From assembly GCA_963921935.1 (NCBI GenBank), contig OY998179.1, forward strand, positions 17,853,114-17,917,113: DNA of 64,000 bases. Reading direction: 5' to 3'. Numbering within the stretch: position 1 is the stretch's first letter; each line of letters opens with the position of its first letter. Positions 20,432 through 31,961 of this stretch are shown here, one piece after another. The stretch comes from Galeruca laticollis (lineage: Eukaryota > Arthropoda > Insecta > Coleoptera > Chrysomelidae). The translations under genes and the position numbers were made by a program. A model generated the notes under the pieces. It made no database searches. It saw only the letters and a list, made by a program, of their open reading frames with translations, and was not told the DNA's origin.

Positions 20432-20856
20432 CTTTCCTTGGCATGTACAACGATCTAAAAATCTACATATCTCCTAAAACCTAAATTTTATCGAGTTAAA
20501 CAAAGAGTACCTTTTTGTTAAACGATCGATTGAAAAATTCATTTTTGCTACCTTTAGATTGTATAGGTTGTCCCTGTAAAAGTTACGGATTGTTAACCAT
20601 TGGGCATGATCTGCCCCTGGCCTTCAGATAGTAGAGTAGAATTATTCATTCCGTCAAGTACATTACATGGACATACGTAATCATCTATTAAAAATTCGTT
20701 CCAATGTATGATTTAGAAAATATACTTAAATATAAGTTCTGATTTCGTCTATAACTCAGAAACGAGGGATCGTATGAGAAAAATGTTGTATGTCACAGCA
20801 TTATTTTCACGTCATCTACTCACTCCCGAATTTTTTGCATCAAGTCCCGGAACGCG
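20432..20856 (-). repeat. Long inverted repeat, right arm
   Basis: Reverse-complement partner of 17454-17882, diverged by substitutions and small indels. Confidence 0.85.
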
Positions 20857-21424
20857 ATTTCTCCCGTTTCGCTTGACCGATTTTAACAAATTTGGGCTCA
20901 TATGAAAGAGCATTATTTACACTACAAAACGCTCACTTGGTTTTGACTCTTTGATTTTCGTCTTCGCCGCTAGATGGTGTTAACTGAAATGGTAGCGAAT
21001 TTTTGAGTTTTTTTCAAAAAAAACGAATGTAATGGTATATTCATTTTTACATATATCAAAAGATGATACATTTTTCTAAAATTTTATGAAAAAAATCAAT
21101 CATCTACCTTTTTTGAACCGTTGATATTGAACAAAATATAATTTTATTACATTAAAAAATGGCACGCCACTGCTTTCACGCCACAGCTTTTTATCAAAAT
21201 AAAAATCATTTTGCTAATCACTTATTAGTTGCTAACAAAAAGAACCTTTTGACTTTTTTCGTTAGACAAACGGTTTTGGATTAAAAATATCAAATAAATT
21301 TACATGGGGCGCCCATATCTTATTTTTTCAATCCAAAACCAAGTAAGCGGATTGTAGTGTAAATTATGCTTTTTCATATGAGCCCAAATTTGTTAAAATC
21401 GTTTAAGCGAAATGGGAGAAATCT
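20856..21424. repeat. Foldback element with ~92-bp arms
   Basis: 20856-20948 pairs with 21334-21424: CGATTTCTCCCGTTTCGCTT, TTTTAACAAATTTGGGCTCATATGAAA and TTTACACTACAA recur inverted. The spacer of about 385 bp is AT-rich and non-coding. It starts exactly where the right arm of the larger inverted repeat ends. Confidence 0.85.
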
Positions 21425-21429
21425 GGGTT

Positions 21430-22850
21430 TGTTTAAAAAAACAATTGAACTTACCCCACCGCTTTATTTTGATAGATAGAACAAAACATTTTAGTCAAAA
21501 AGTGTAGATGAATAGTCAGTAAATATGAAAATAATATCATCGATATACTTTCATTAGGCAAAATTCTATAAAAATCCCATTTTTCTACTAAGTGTTAGTT
21601 GTTACGCCCTCTAGCGGACGTTTGACAAACTCGAAAATAATTTCCAGCAATTTCTCTTGGTGACTTTTATCATGAATTTTTTTTTCTAAATCTATACGAC
21701 CAAATATCTTATGAGATACGACTGCTCGCTACCCTTAATTGATCACCCAGTATATTCCAAAAACTTTGATTCCTTCTCACAATCTTCGTCTTCCCAAAAA
21801 ACAAAATGAAAAATTCAAGCACAGAAACTATTATGAATGAGTTTCTGCTTGTTAACGGGTTTAATTAACTATGATTGGTACATAAGTGCGAAAACACCTT
21901 TAAGGAATGTTGATTGGTTGATTGAGTTACATGTGAGATAATAGTCAAAGCAAGTAAGATACCACATTTCTATCATTTCAATCGTGTCTATAGATGAATA
22001 ACCACACAATCGATTTATCTCTTATTTCAAAGGAGATTTCTTCATACAAAATTTTTGATATGTAGTAATTGACACTGTAAAATTATAACGAGTGTAAATA
22101 TTTTCAAATTAAAATTTAAAAATACCTCAAATACAAAAGTTATTAAAATTCCCATACATCATCATTTTAATGTTGTGTTAGACGTCATTATTATAGTCAT
22201 TATTTAATATAATGATTGCCGTTATATACAGAATTCTTATATATCTCATGCGCTTGTCTAAATTACTGTGAATAAAAAACGTTTCGTATGATAATCGATT
22301 ACTATATAAGAAATGAAAAAACAACTTAATTAACTATCAAATATCAATACCACAAGAAGATGAAATTAATAAAAAAGCTAACGAATTAATACGATACCCG
22401 TGATGTCTTACTTGATAAAACCCGTTTCTTTATATCAAAATTGCGTAGTAAAAAGATCCTGTATTCATAATAAAAATGTCAACGATGTAATGGCCTAGTA
22501 AACACTTTTTAAAATGACAGATATAACATTTACATTCTATTCCAACGGGTTTTGATATTAATTGAAATTAATCCAACAGTTAAGCTGCTTACCGTACTTT
22601 TACCGATATCACTTACTCATAGATTCTATGAAATCACTGAAAATAACAAGATTTACTCAATAATATGAACGCGATGAAGTTATTTGAATAGGAAAGGAAA
22701 AAGCATAGCTTTTGCTTAAACAAATCTATTTTAGATTTTTTTACTCTTTGCAATATTATTGAATAAAAACCATTATATCAGCTTGAGGAACTTCAATAAA
22801 GTAGACGACTGAAATCTAGAAAGCGTTTCATGCAAACAACCACCCAAAAC
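21430..22850. other. AT-rich stretch with no recognised gene
   Basis: No reading frame or repeat that I can support. Confidence 0.5.
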
Positions 22851-22854
22851 CGCC

Positions 22855-23035
22855 GAAGGCAATGGATTTTTAATGGAGGACATGACGTACGTTTAACCGT
22901 ATCCGTACTGATATTGGTCCTGTGAAATCCAACCTGGCAAAATGAGGTGTACTAGCTGACGATGACGTATTATGCGAATGTGGGGAGACATAGGCCCATC
23001 AAAATGTATAACTGACGATTAAGGCTCACTGTTCT
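22855..23035 (+). pseudogene. Non-LTR retrotransposon C-terminal fragment
   Basis: NRIRTDIGPVKSNLAK, a stop, GVLADDDVLCECGE, a stop, then HQNV and KAHC. This is the Cys/His-bearing tail typical of R1/Jockey/I-group RT proteins (RLRTG..NL.KWG....C.CG). Only the tail remains. Confidence 0.7.
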
Positions 23036-23479
23036 GGACCGAAAAATTATGGGATATGAACAAGAACAAGTGGAGAAAAGTAATGAACAGAACATTGATG
23101 GGAAATATCAAGTCCTTGATTGGAAAAATAGTGAAAAGCTTCATGCCAGAGAATTATAACACTCCCAAGAGCATAGGCTTTAAAATGGTTTATAACTAAT
23201 TGGATAAAAATGTTTTCCTCCGGACAGTTCAATGTAAGAATACTAAGTCAGATAACAAAAGTATGAACGTATTTATAAACTTTGGTCGGCAAACAAATGT
23301 AAGAAGAAGAATCCATCGAAAAGAACCATAAGAATATGCTGGCTATAAGCTGGTATGATCTCAGGAGACCACAATTAACCCGTAACCACAGACGAGGGGT
23401 CAAATTGACTACGTCAATGTTGCCACTTTCTAATATGTCCAGTGATTTCAATATTGTTTGTTAAATATTCAGAGGGGTC

Positions 23480-26165
23480 AAAAACTCGTCAGGTCTGCCA
23501 TAGTGGAACTCCTGCTCTGCAAGTGCAATAAATCAACAAAAAATGGTACTAAATATGTATCGTAGGCATAAGACACAAGAAAATCTTTCTAATCTCAAAA
23601 AAGCCAGAGCCAAAACACGTTATATCGTAAAACAAAGTAAAAAATATTCCTGGATAAATTATGTAACCTCCATAAATGTGAACAAAAATCCCTCCCAACT
23701 TTGGAATAAAATTAGGATAATACAAGGAAACAATTCGAATTTCAAAATCCCCTGTCTTATCTATAATAATACAGTAGTTAATAAAAATGAAAAAATCAGC
23801 AATATACTGACAAAAACCTTTCAATTGAAATTTCAATGCCAACATAATTATACAGATAAAGCTCCTTCCCCATGAACTGTATCAAAATCTCAAGATATTA
23901 CTTCTTTTAAATGCCCATTTTCTTACTTAGAACTTTCCTCAGCTCTCAATAGCTGCAAAAATATTGCCTCTGGTCCTGATGACATTCCGTATATATCCCA
24001 TATATATTCCTAGAAATTTACAATAATATGGTCCACCAACCAATTTCTTCACCAATGGAGGACATGAACAGGCTGTTACCTCTCCAAACTATTTCCGTCC
24101 TATATCACTAACCTGTACCATGTGTAAATTATTAGAAAAGATGGTTAAGAAGCGGCTCCTCTGGCTTCTTGATAAATATAACGTTATCTCAAAAGAACAA
24201 TCAGGATTTCGACGTAATAGATCGACTCAAGACAACCTAGTCCTTCTTCAATCTCATATCTCTGAGGCAATAAACAGAAAACAAGAAGTCATTGCAGCTA
24301 TATTCGATATTGACGGCGCTTTTGATACTGTAAGCAGACAGTCAATAGTAAATAAATTAACGTTACTTAATATCTCCGGACACAATTCAGAATTTCCTAT
24401 ATTCAAGATCATTCAAAGTCTTTGCTAATGGTATTTTCTCGTCAACCTATGGCCAGAGGGATGGAGTTCTCCAAGGGTCGGTTATAAGCCCCACTCTATT
24501 CAATCTGGCTATCAACGATCTTTGCTTTGATCTCCTTCCTCCCTTATATGCAGACGATCTAGTTGTTTATAGTCTATGTCGACTACATCTAATCTAATTC
24601 AGTCAGCAGTAAACACCCTAAGTAAAAAAGTAAGTCACTTAGGATTAACTTTATCGCCAACAAAATCTAATATTATTAAATTTGGTAGACGACCATCCTC
24701 ACTATCTCCTAGTATCTTCATTAATAATGTACATCTTCCCGTCGTGGATCACTGTGAAATACGAGGCCTAACATTTGACTCTCGTCTCAACTGGAAACAA
24801 CATATTCGAGGAATCAAAGGATACTGCTTCAAAAGAATGAAAATTATTAGAACACTCTCGCATTACCACTGGGGATCACACGAAAATTTTCTTCTTAAAA
24901 TATACAGGGCTCTATTAGTTCAAAATTAGATTATGGTTGTCACATATATATCTCTGCCACTAAATCAGACCTCGACCTTTTAAACTCGATGCATAATACA
25001 GCTTCACGTCTTTGTCGTGGTGCTTTTCTATCTAGCCCTGCAGAAAGCCTTTATTGCGAACCTAATGAGACTCCGCTTTGGATTAAACGACACCAACTTC
25101 TGCTTTCTTATGCTGCCTCTGTGTCGTCTAACCCGTACAATTCCGTCTACCCTCTATTTACATCAACTTCTAACAATCCACACAACTCCTCAACCATACC
25201 AATAATAAAACTGATCTCATTGATTTTATCGCAGCTACTAGACGGCGTTAACCTTTCACAAATAAGTCCTCTTCCTATCCCCTCTACTCCTATATGGACT
25301 ATTAACCTTCCTAAATTTAACACATCCCTTATGAGATTCAACAAATACACAACACCCAAACAATAAAAAATGTTTTTAATGAAATAATAACTAACTGTGA
25401 CTATGACTTAGTCCTATACATTTATGCATCGAAAAATGAAACTGGAGTAGGCTGCGCTGTTACAACATCACGAACTTCTATCAAATCTTCCCTAATCCCA
25501 TCAACCTGTCGCATTCACACAGGTGAATTGTTCAGCATACTCTTGGCCATCAATTCCATCTCCCCACCTTATAAGCTCGTTGCCATATGCACAGATTCAT
25601 CCATCCAAATTATATTTACCGAACATCCTATTGTCCAATCTATCCATGACTCCTACCAACTTCACATCCCTAAAAATAGCAGTTACTGTAATTTGGGTAC
25701 CTTCCCACATTGGCATCGTAGGTAACGAACTTGCAGACCAACAAGCAAAAACTGCTTCTGAATTTACCGTCACCGACAATTTCACAATTTGTGATGATTT
25801 CAAATCACATTTTAAAACAAAAGCCAAAGCTGAATTGGGACTTTGCCGGCACATGCTCACGCCTAATACAGCACTTGATAGGTCATCCTCAACCATGTTG
25901 TTTTGCTGGTCTCTCAAGGCAAGATTTAGCTGAGGTGAGAAGAGTTATAGGCCATTCAAAACTTACCTATGGGTACCTAATGTCTAATACCTCCAGACCC
26001 GTTTACTCCAGCTGCAACTCCAACCCAACCATGAAACATACCTTGACGGAGTTTCAGAAATATGCCTCCCAAAGACTACAGTTTCATCTTAGCCAGAACT
26101 ACAAAGATGTCCAAAACAACTCGGTACAAATTACCTACCTTCTTCAGTTTCTCAAATATGTGTAG
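23480..26165 (+). pseudogene. I/R1-group non-LTR ORF2: RT plus RNase H
   Basis: Frames in order: end of the endonuclease-RT linker (WNSCSASAINQQKM, RARAKTRYIVKQSKKYSW), RT fingers (CKNIASGPDDIPY), CKLLEKMVKKRLL, SGFRRNRSTQDNLVLL, DIDGAFDTVSRQS, GVLQGSVISPTLFNLAINDL and the catalytic YADDLVVY (about 24549-24572). The thumb follows (KSNIIKFGRR, RLNWKQHIRG). The RNase H domain is at 25395-25790: HTGELFSI, ICTDSS and VPSHIGIVGNELADQQAK, although the first Asp site reads YASK. The C-terminal tail ends at 26165. Five or more frameshifts make it dead. The RNase H places it near the I/R1/LOA groups rather than CR1. Confidence 0.87.
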
Positions 26166-26407
26166 CTTGTCCATAAACTATAGAACAATTGTGCAATTGT
26201 GTACATATATATCGAATGAATAAACCTTATACAAATTATATTGTCAATCTTGTAATCGCACCTGTGCAAGTGGCCACAATAGCCTGCACGTTGATTATGA
26301 ATAAAAAAAATGTTTGTTTAAGTTTATACTTTCCTTCTATATCAGAATATGAGTGTTTTTTTAATAACTTTTATATGTACAATCCATAAGATGATACTGT
26401 GTCAAAA

Positions 26408-26450
26408 CTAATGCAAATAAACGGTTTTAAGGATTAAAACTAACTTTTTC
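26408..26450 (+). repeat. Fragment of the 205-2019 element 3' flank
   Basis: ATAAACGGTTTTAAGGATTAAAACTAACTTTTTCC matches the minus-strand sequence just after the stop codon near 205. The continuation found there resumes about 1.1 kb away, at 27520. So a copy of that element was split by the material at 26450-27520. Confidence 0.6.
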
Positions 26451-26734
26451 CTACGATCACTATCCAAAGTAGGCTTTTGCACACTCAAATCTAACCGCAA
26501 AGTTGATGTTTTCCGTGATCTGTCATAATTTGACATTATTTCCGCTCTAGAGCGTACTTTTCCGCTCACATGTTTTCATTTACAATAAACTGAAGAAAGT
26601 TAGTACATAATAGGTATATTAATAGTACATTATACACCAAGCGACTTAAGTGACCTATTTAATCCCGCGGGTGGGACCCATTTAATTCCCGAGGCAATCA
26701 ATCCATATACATTTTAAAATGAATACTACTTAGG

Positions 26735-26855
26735 ACGGACTTACAAAAGTTGGCTGGGCATCGAGGATGCACTTTTATGAAGTGAAACTTGGCTGGGCAT
26801 CGAGGACGGACTTTTATGGAATGAAACTTTGCTGGGCATCGAGGACGGACTTCCA
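26735..26855. repeat. 39-bp minisatellite, three units
   Basis: GGCTGGGCATCGAGGA occurs at 26752, 26791 and about 26830, always 39 bp apart. 39 is a multiple of three, so the minus-strand frame repeats VRPRCPAKFHSIK, but no gene is evident. Confidence 0.85.
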
Positions 26856-27264
26856 TTTTTTTGTAGTAAGTCAAAGTGCGCCAATAAAAAAAATAGCGTA
26901 AAGTATTCGTGGATAACTGGTCTTTGAACGCGCGCGATTTTTCGAGCACGACGGCGCAGTGTTATAAGACCTTACAGGTTAGACCGATTCAGACGTCATT
27001 TTAATTATTATTTTCTATCTTATGAACCCATCCAAAACACCTATGTTATAGTTGTAGTTAATATTTAAAAATATTCAAAGTGTATAACTAATTACTCCCA
27101 ATATTTTTCGAACCTCAATTTATTTAACCTTGTAAATGTCATCTTAATGTCGTTTACGACTTTTGTAAGTTTTAAATTGCCATTAGTTGCTTTTACGCCG
27201 TTTTTGATAGATTAAGTTATTGTTCTTCTTGAAACCTTGACTCAAAACATCAAATTGCAAGAGG

Positions 27265-27525
27265 TTATGGACACAGGACACGCGTGTCTCTGATCGAGCA
27301 TCTAAAAGGGCACGAGAACTATGGTACGTGGAAATTCGCGCTACAGATTTATTTAGAACACGAAGAGCTTTGGGACGGAGTAAAAGGCTTTTTCATGTTT
27401 TTTTTTAATTATTTGTCTAAAAATAAGGTGATCGTAGAAAAAATCTTGTGTGCAATTAGAGCAGAAAGTGCGTTGCCGCTTTCGGCAAAGTATCACTTTC
27501 CGCTCTTAACACACAAATAGCTATT
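27265..27525 (+). pseudogene. Copia gag N-terminus relic
   Basis: LIEHLKGHENYGTWKFALQIYLEHEELWDGV matches the start of Ty1/copia gag: a short leader, then GxxNYxxWKFxMxxxLxxxELW. About 35 codons remain before the frame turns into unrelated AT-rich sequence near 27395. Neither copia pol nor an LTR can be recognised around it. Confidence 0.8.
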
Positions 27526-28215
27526 TCCGCATCTGTGGCCCTGAACAATATTCTATCATAAAATTGTTACTTGTATACACTTCGGGGGATTTATCGTGCT
27601 AACAAACCGATATTTCTCCAAAAATAACCAAAAATTCAGTATATCTGGATTTATAGGACCCCCTGTACTCGCTCTAGTCAACTGAAAATCAATAGGTTAC
27701 ATCTGTGAGACACCTTGAACAATATTCAATCATAAAATTGATCAATCGTACACTCTCTGGGGGCTATATCGTGCTAACAAACTGAAAATTCTCCAAAAAT
27801 GACGAAAATTTGGTACTTCAAGTACCATAGCACCCGTTGTTCTGGCTTTGCTGAGTTGAATATCAATAGGATTTATCTTTGAGACGCTCTGAATAATATC
27901 CAATCAAAAAATTGGTCACTTGTATATACTCCGGAGGCTGTATCGTGCTATCAAACTGAAACCTCCAAAAATGACAAAAATTTCGTACTTAAAGTACTGT
28001 AGCACCTGTTGTATTGGCTTCGGTGAGCTGAAAATCAATAGGGTTCATCAGTGAGATGCCCTGTATAACATTCAATCGTAAAATTGGTGACTTGTTGAAC
28101 TCCGGAGGCTGTATCATGCTAACAACCTGAAATTTCTCAAAAAAATACAAAATGTCGTTCTTAACAATACTCAATCATAAAATTGCTGACTTATTGCACT
28201 CCGGAGGCTGTATCG
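27520..28215 (+). repeat. Satellite-like array, ~174-bp units
   Basis: The phrase TATCGTGCTAACAAAC recurs near 27595, 27770, 27944, 28115 (CATGCT) and 28214, giving periods of 175, 174 and 171 bp and a truncated last unit. Other unit words are CAATCATAAAATTG, CTCCGGAGGCTGTATC and GAAAATCAATAGG. The first unit is the one shared, inverted, with 1-190. Confidence 0.9.
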
Positions 28216-28245
28216 TGCTAACAAGACATGTAAGTAAAAGTGGCC

Positions 28246-28268
28246 GACGACAACGACGACGACGACGA
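28246..28268 (+). repeat. (GAC)n microsatellite
   Basis: About seven units of GAC/ACG with small changes. Confidence 0.9.
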
Positions 28269-28566
28269 CACACACATAGTATTTTTTTCCAAAAAACCGT
28301 TTTTTCGTGTTATTGTTGATGAAAAACGTAAAAATAACTCAAAAAACGCATTCGAAATAAATCTTCTTTCAAACGTACACCTTGTTCTACATTTTTTTTT
28401 AAATATATGTATCCACTCAACATGTATTGCTGAAATAACATTATCTTGCCACACTTGTAAATATTTTATTTATTTTAGATTTTAATGTTATTTTGCATTT
28501 GGGGTCATTATGACCACACAACTGTGCTAACGTAATATTGTTTGTACGTCTGTGGTTACGGGTTAA

Positions 28567-28994
28567 ACTAAAAAGGAATGCAATTATTCTCATTACATGA
28601 ATATCATTTAAATACAGATCATCTGATCAAAATCTATGGCAGATTATAAAATGAAACTGAAAGTGAAGAAAATTTGATCTCGATTAACGAAGCGTTTAGT
28701 AATTCTAGCAGCTGTTATTGATAGTTTATTTATTACAAGTGTATCGAGTTTGCGGTTATTTATGGTATTTTTAAAATTCCGTTTTTTCTTTTCATAAAAT
28801 AGAAACTTAAAATCTGACTAGGTAGTGAAATTTGCTTTAAAATGAGTAGAGGCTTGAAAAATTGTGTTAAAATTAAAATAATAATTGAAAATTAGAGTGT
28901 AGATCGAAACATTTATTGACAACATCCACTTTGATGTATTTCTAGACATTTAGCTAATTAATAATACGTTTATTTACTCATCAAAAAAATGTTA
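28567..28994. other. AT-rich stretch with no recognised gene
   Basis: No supported feature. Confidence 0.5.
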
Positions 28995-29290
28995 TTACAT
29001 TGTTAACATCAGAATTATTAATATTAGTGTTTTAAATGAAACTCACGGTTTCTAGTTAATTCCACAATATAATAAAAGTTATTGAAGATTCTAAAAAATT
29101 GACAATTGTTTCGATGAATCAATATCATCGTCAGAATGACAGAAGTTACATTTCATTTGATGCCTACCTAACTTTCGTTATATTGTGGAATTAACTAGAA
29201 ACCGTGAGTTTAATTTAAAACACTAATATGAGCAGATTCCACGAAGTAAGGGTCGAGACAGTTAGTTTCATTAAGAATTATTAATTGTTG
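28995..29290. mobile_element. Penelope terminal repeats in inverted arrangement
   Basis: AAACTCACGGTTTCTAGTTAATTCCACAATAT at 29037 is mirrored by ATATTGTGGAATTAACTAGAAACCGTGAGTTT near 29182-29215, around a core that carries the hammerhead-like motif at 29101-29134 (minus). No coding part remains. The right end continues with CGAAGTAAGGGTCGAGACAGTTAG, matching 8990-9010 inverted. Confidence 0.8.
29101..29134 (-). ncRNA. Hammerhead-ribozyme-like core in Penelope repeat
   Basis: Minus strand: CTGACGA-T-GAT...ATC-GAAA-CAATTG-TC. Flanking stem I can form from ATT/AAT and TTCT/AGAA with an internal loop. Stem II here is shorter than at 13352. Confidence 0.4.
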
Positions 29291-30021
29291 ACATGTAAAT
29301 AAGTGTGGAATTCCTACTAAAACTAAAGTTGCCCGTGGGTTTTGTACATTTAAATTTACAATCTTCCCTAAGCTAATGATATTCACAATGTAAAAAGCTT
29401 GAATCGGTTTTACTTTGTTAATATTGTTACACCTGTTCTATGAATGTCCGAATGACAACTTGGACTGAAAATAAGAAGAGGGCTGATTAGGCGGAGTAGT
29501 CACAGTCCCCTGTCAAGGCAATAGTCTACAATTTTCAAGATTTTTTTATTGTGTTGCATATAGATCCAAAAAGTGTGACATCAGAACATGGCCGCTGACA
29601 GTTACTGAGGGAGAACAAATCAATTATTTCACTTATGTCTTGCCTTGACCATTGTAATATTTTAAAACTTTAATCGTTTTTTCATTTGTAAAGTGACACA
29701 GCAGTGACTATCAAGTGATTATGCCTTATTGCTTCGCTTCTAAATTTCCATCATATACTCTATATCTACGGCATATCCACTGTTTAAACTGTCTCCACAT
29801 TTCTTTAACACTTTAATTCCATTACCAAACTGGTCAGCAATGCTCGACAAATTAACAATAGCCATGTTTAAGCATATTGCAAACGTAAAATGAACGTAAA
29901 TAAATATTAGTTTTCTCTCAGTAACTGTCAGCGGCTATGTTTATACGTCATAGCTTTTTCGGTCTATAGACGTACCAGTATGTTATAAAATTTCTAGTCA
30001 TTTATGGAAAGTTCTTTTATA

Positions 30022-31794
30022 CAGGGTGTCCCACGACGTTTTGACAGTTCGATTTCTCGAAAACTGTTCATATGACAAGTATGAAATTTGGCAGATATGA
30101 ACAGTCAAAACTGATGCTTATATTTTTCATAAAATGATCTCCGTCATTTCTGTCATTTCGGGTCACGTGACCCCAACATAATTTTTAAATGTAACAACTG
30201 GTATAATATCACAATTTTGGATTTATCATTCAAAAACAAATTCAATGATACCACACTTGTCATCATTGCATTGTGCAGTAATGATAATAAGGGCTATTCA
30301 TTTTCACTAAATTTATTGAAGCAATATTTTTCACATAGAAATTTAGGTGGCTATGAAACAAATAACTATAGTAGCAACAACATAGGTTGTCATTCATTAT
30401 TGTTAGGTGAAGTTTATTCAAGAACTGTCATAAGACCGCTCAAACAGATGATGAGGTGATAAATATTTTGGCTTATCTTCAGGTAAATCCACACACCTCA
30501 ATACGATTTCTTGAACAAGAATTACAAATATGTAGAAGTTCAATACAAGGAGTATTAGAAAATTAGAAATACAGTCCTTATAAAATACATTTAACACAAG
30601 GTTTGGTTTCTGCAGATTCTGAAAGGAGAATAAATTTTATTGCTGAAATGTCAGTTGAAAGTAATGATGACCCTTCTGTTTTGGAAAAAATATTATGGAG
30701 TGATGAAAGTAGATTTCATAATAATGGTATTGTTGATCGTCATAATTGTCATTATTTTCGCAAGAGAATCCAAAGTGGATGAGCGAAACCAATTTTCAAA
30801 CAATATGGGGAATCAATGCTTGGTGCGGTGTATTTAACGATCGGTTGATCGGTCCCTATTTTCATGAAGGAACATTAGCGGGGCTAAAATATTTAGATTT
30901 CCTTCAAAATACTCTTGCAGAATTACTTGAAGATATTCCTTTACATGAATGGCAGACAATGTGATGGCAGCAAGATAGAGCATCTCCTCACTTTTTTTGG
31001 TCAGTTATAGAATAGATTGATAACACATTTCCTGAAAAATTGATTGGCCGAAATGGTACAATTATGTGGCGACACCATTCTCCGGATATTACACCCTTAG
31101 ATTTATTTCTCTGGAGTTACTTAAAAGGTCGACTGATTAAATGATTTAAAGGATAAAATAAAACAGGCATGCCGGACTATAACACCCGAAATTATTACAG
31201 CAGCACTTAAAAGAAATCTTTTAACAAGGTTTGAACATTGTGTCAATGTAAATGGTCATCAATTTGAACATTTTCTTTAATTTTTTAATCACTTGTACTT
31301 TTCAATTTCCTATGTTACATTTTTTAATAAAATAATTCATACAGATGTTCATTTAATTACCCCTAATTTTGACTAATAATTAATGACAGTTCTTGAATAA
31401 ACTTCACCTAACAATAATGAATGACAACCTATGTTGTTGCTACTATAGTTATTTGTTACATAGCCACCTAAATTTTTGAGTGCAAAATATCGCTTTAATA
31501 AATTTAGTAAAAATGAATAGCCCTTAGTATCATTACTGCACAATATAATGATGACAAGTGTGGTATCGTTGAATTTGTTTTTGAATTATATATCCAAAAT
31601 TGTAATATTATACCGGTTGTCCCATTTAAAAAAATTATATTGGGGTCACGTGACCCGAAATGACAGGAACAACGGAGATCATTTTATAATAAATATAAGC
31701 AGCAGTTTTGACTGTTCCTATCTTCAAAATTTCATACCTGTAATATGAGCAGTTTTCGAGAAATCGGACTGTCAGAACGTCGTGGGACACCCTG
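30022..31794 (+). mobile_element. Tc1/mariner element with ~411-bp terminal inverted repeats
   Basis: The ends CAGGGTGTCCCACGACGTTTT and ...ACGTCGTGGGACACCCTG are flanked by TA on both sides (30020-30021, 31795-31796). The inverted repeats run 30022-30432 and 31383-31794 with modest divergence, far longer than the 20-30 bp usual in mariner. A broken transposase lies between them. It was inserted in the 5' LTR of the gypsy element, so it is younger. Confidence 0.9.
30470..31280 (+). pseudogene. Tc1/mariner-superfamily transposase, decayed
   Basis: Across frames: LWSDESRFHNNGIVDRHNCHY (second DDE-region strand, first catalytic Asp in WSDE), then FQTIWGINAWCGVFNDRLIG, PYFHEGTLAGLKYLDFLQN, LAELLEDIPLHEWQTM and WQQDRASPHFFWSV (second Asp as QDRASPH). 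A degraded SPDITPLDLFLWSYLKG, carrying the third acidic residue, and VNGHQFEHFL at the end follow. The N-terminal HTH region is mostly missing. Several stops are present. The family is the one with the WQHDGAPPH signature that is common in insects. Confidence 0.85.
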
Positions 31795-31961
31795 TATATA
31801 AATAGAGATCAGTTGTGGCAGAGTCAATCAGTCAATAGTTTGATGCGTTAATAAGTTGAATTGTTAAAAGGTAGTGTTGTATTTTGCCAAGTATTGATTA
31901 GAGTTGTGAAAGTTATAACAGTGGTGACAGCGGTGAAAGTAATTTACGGTGGTTTCTTCAA

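Larger units (their letters stand above)
23375..28566. mobile_element. Candidate piggyBac-type ends bracketing nested elements
   Basis: TTAA (23375-23378) followed by CCCGTAACCACAGACG, and CGTCTGTGGTTACGGG followed by TTAA (28563-28566), form a perfect 16-bp inverted repeat with TTAA at both ends. piggyBac elements target TTAA and start with CCC. No piggyBac transposase is recognisable inside. The 5.2 kb between the ends holds an I-like element, a copia gag relic and a satellite array. The pair could be one disrupted element or the outer ends of two copies. Confidence 0.5.

Noticed and set aside
26698..26949. 83-codon minus-strand ORF with repeated VRPRCPAKF
   Set aside because: Explained by the 39-bp minisatellite. 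No start context or homologue that I recognise.
28218..28485. Two overlapping ORFs on opposite strands after the satellite array
   Set aside because: Driven by the (GAC)n microsatellite and homopolymers. I looked for a piggyBac Cys-rich tail here and did not find one.
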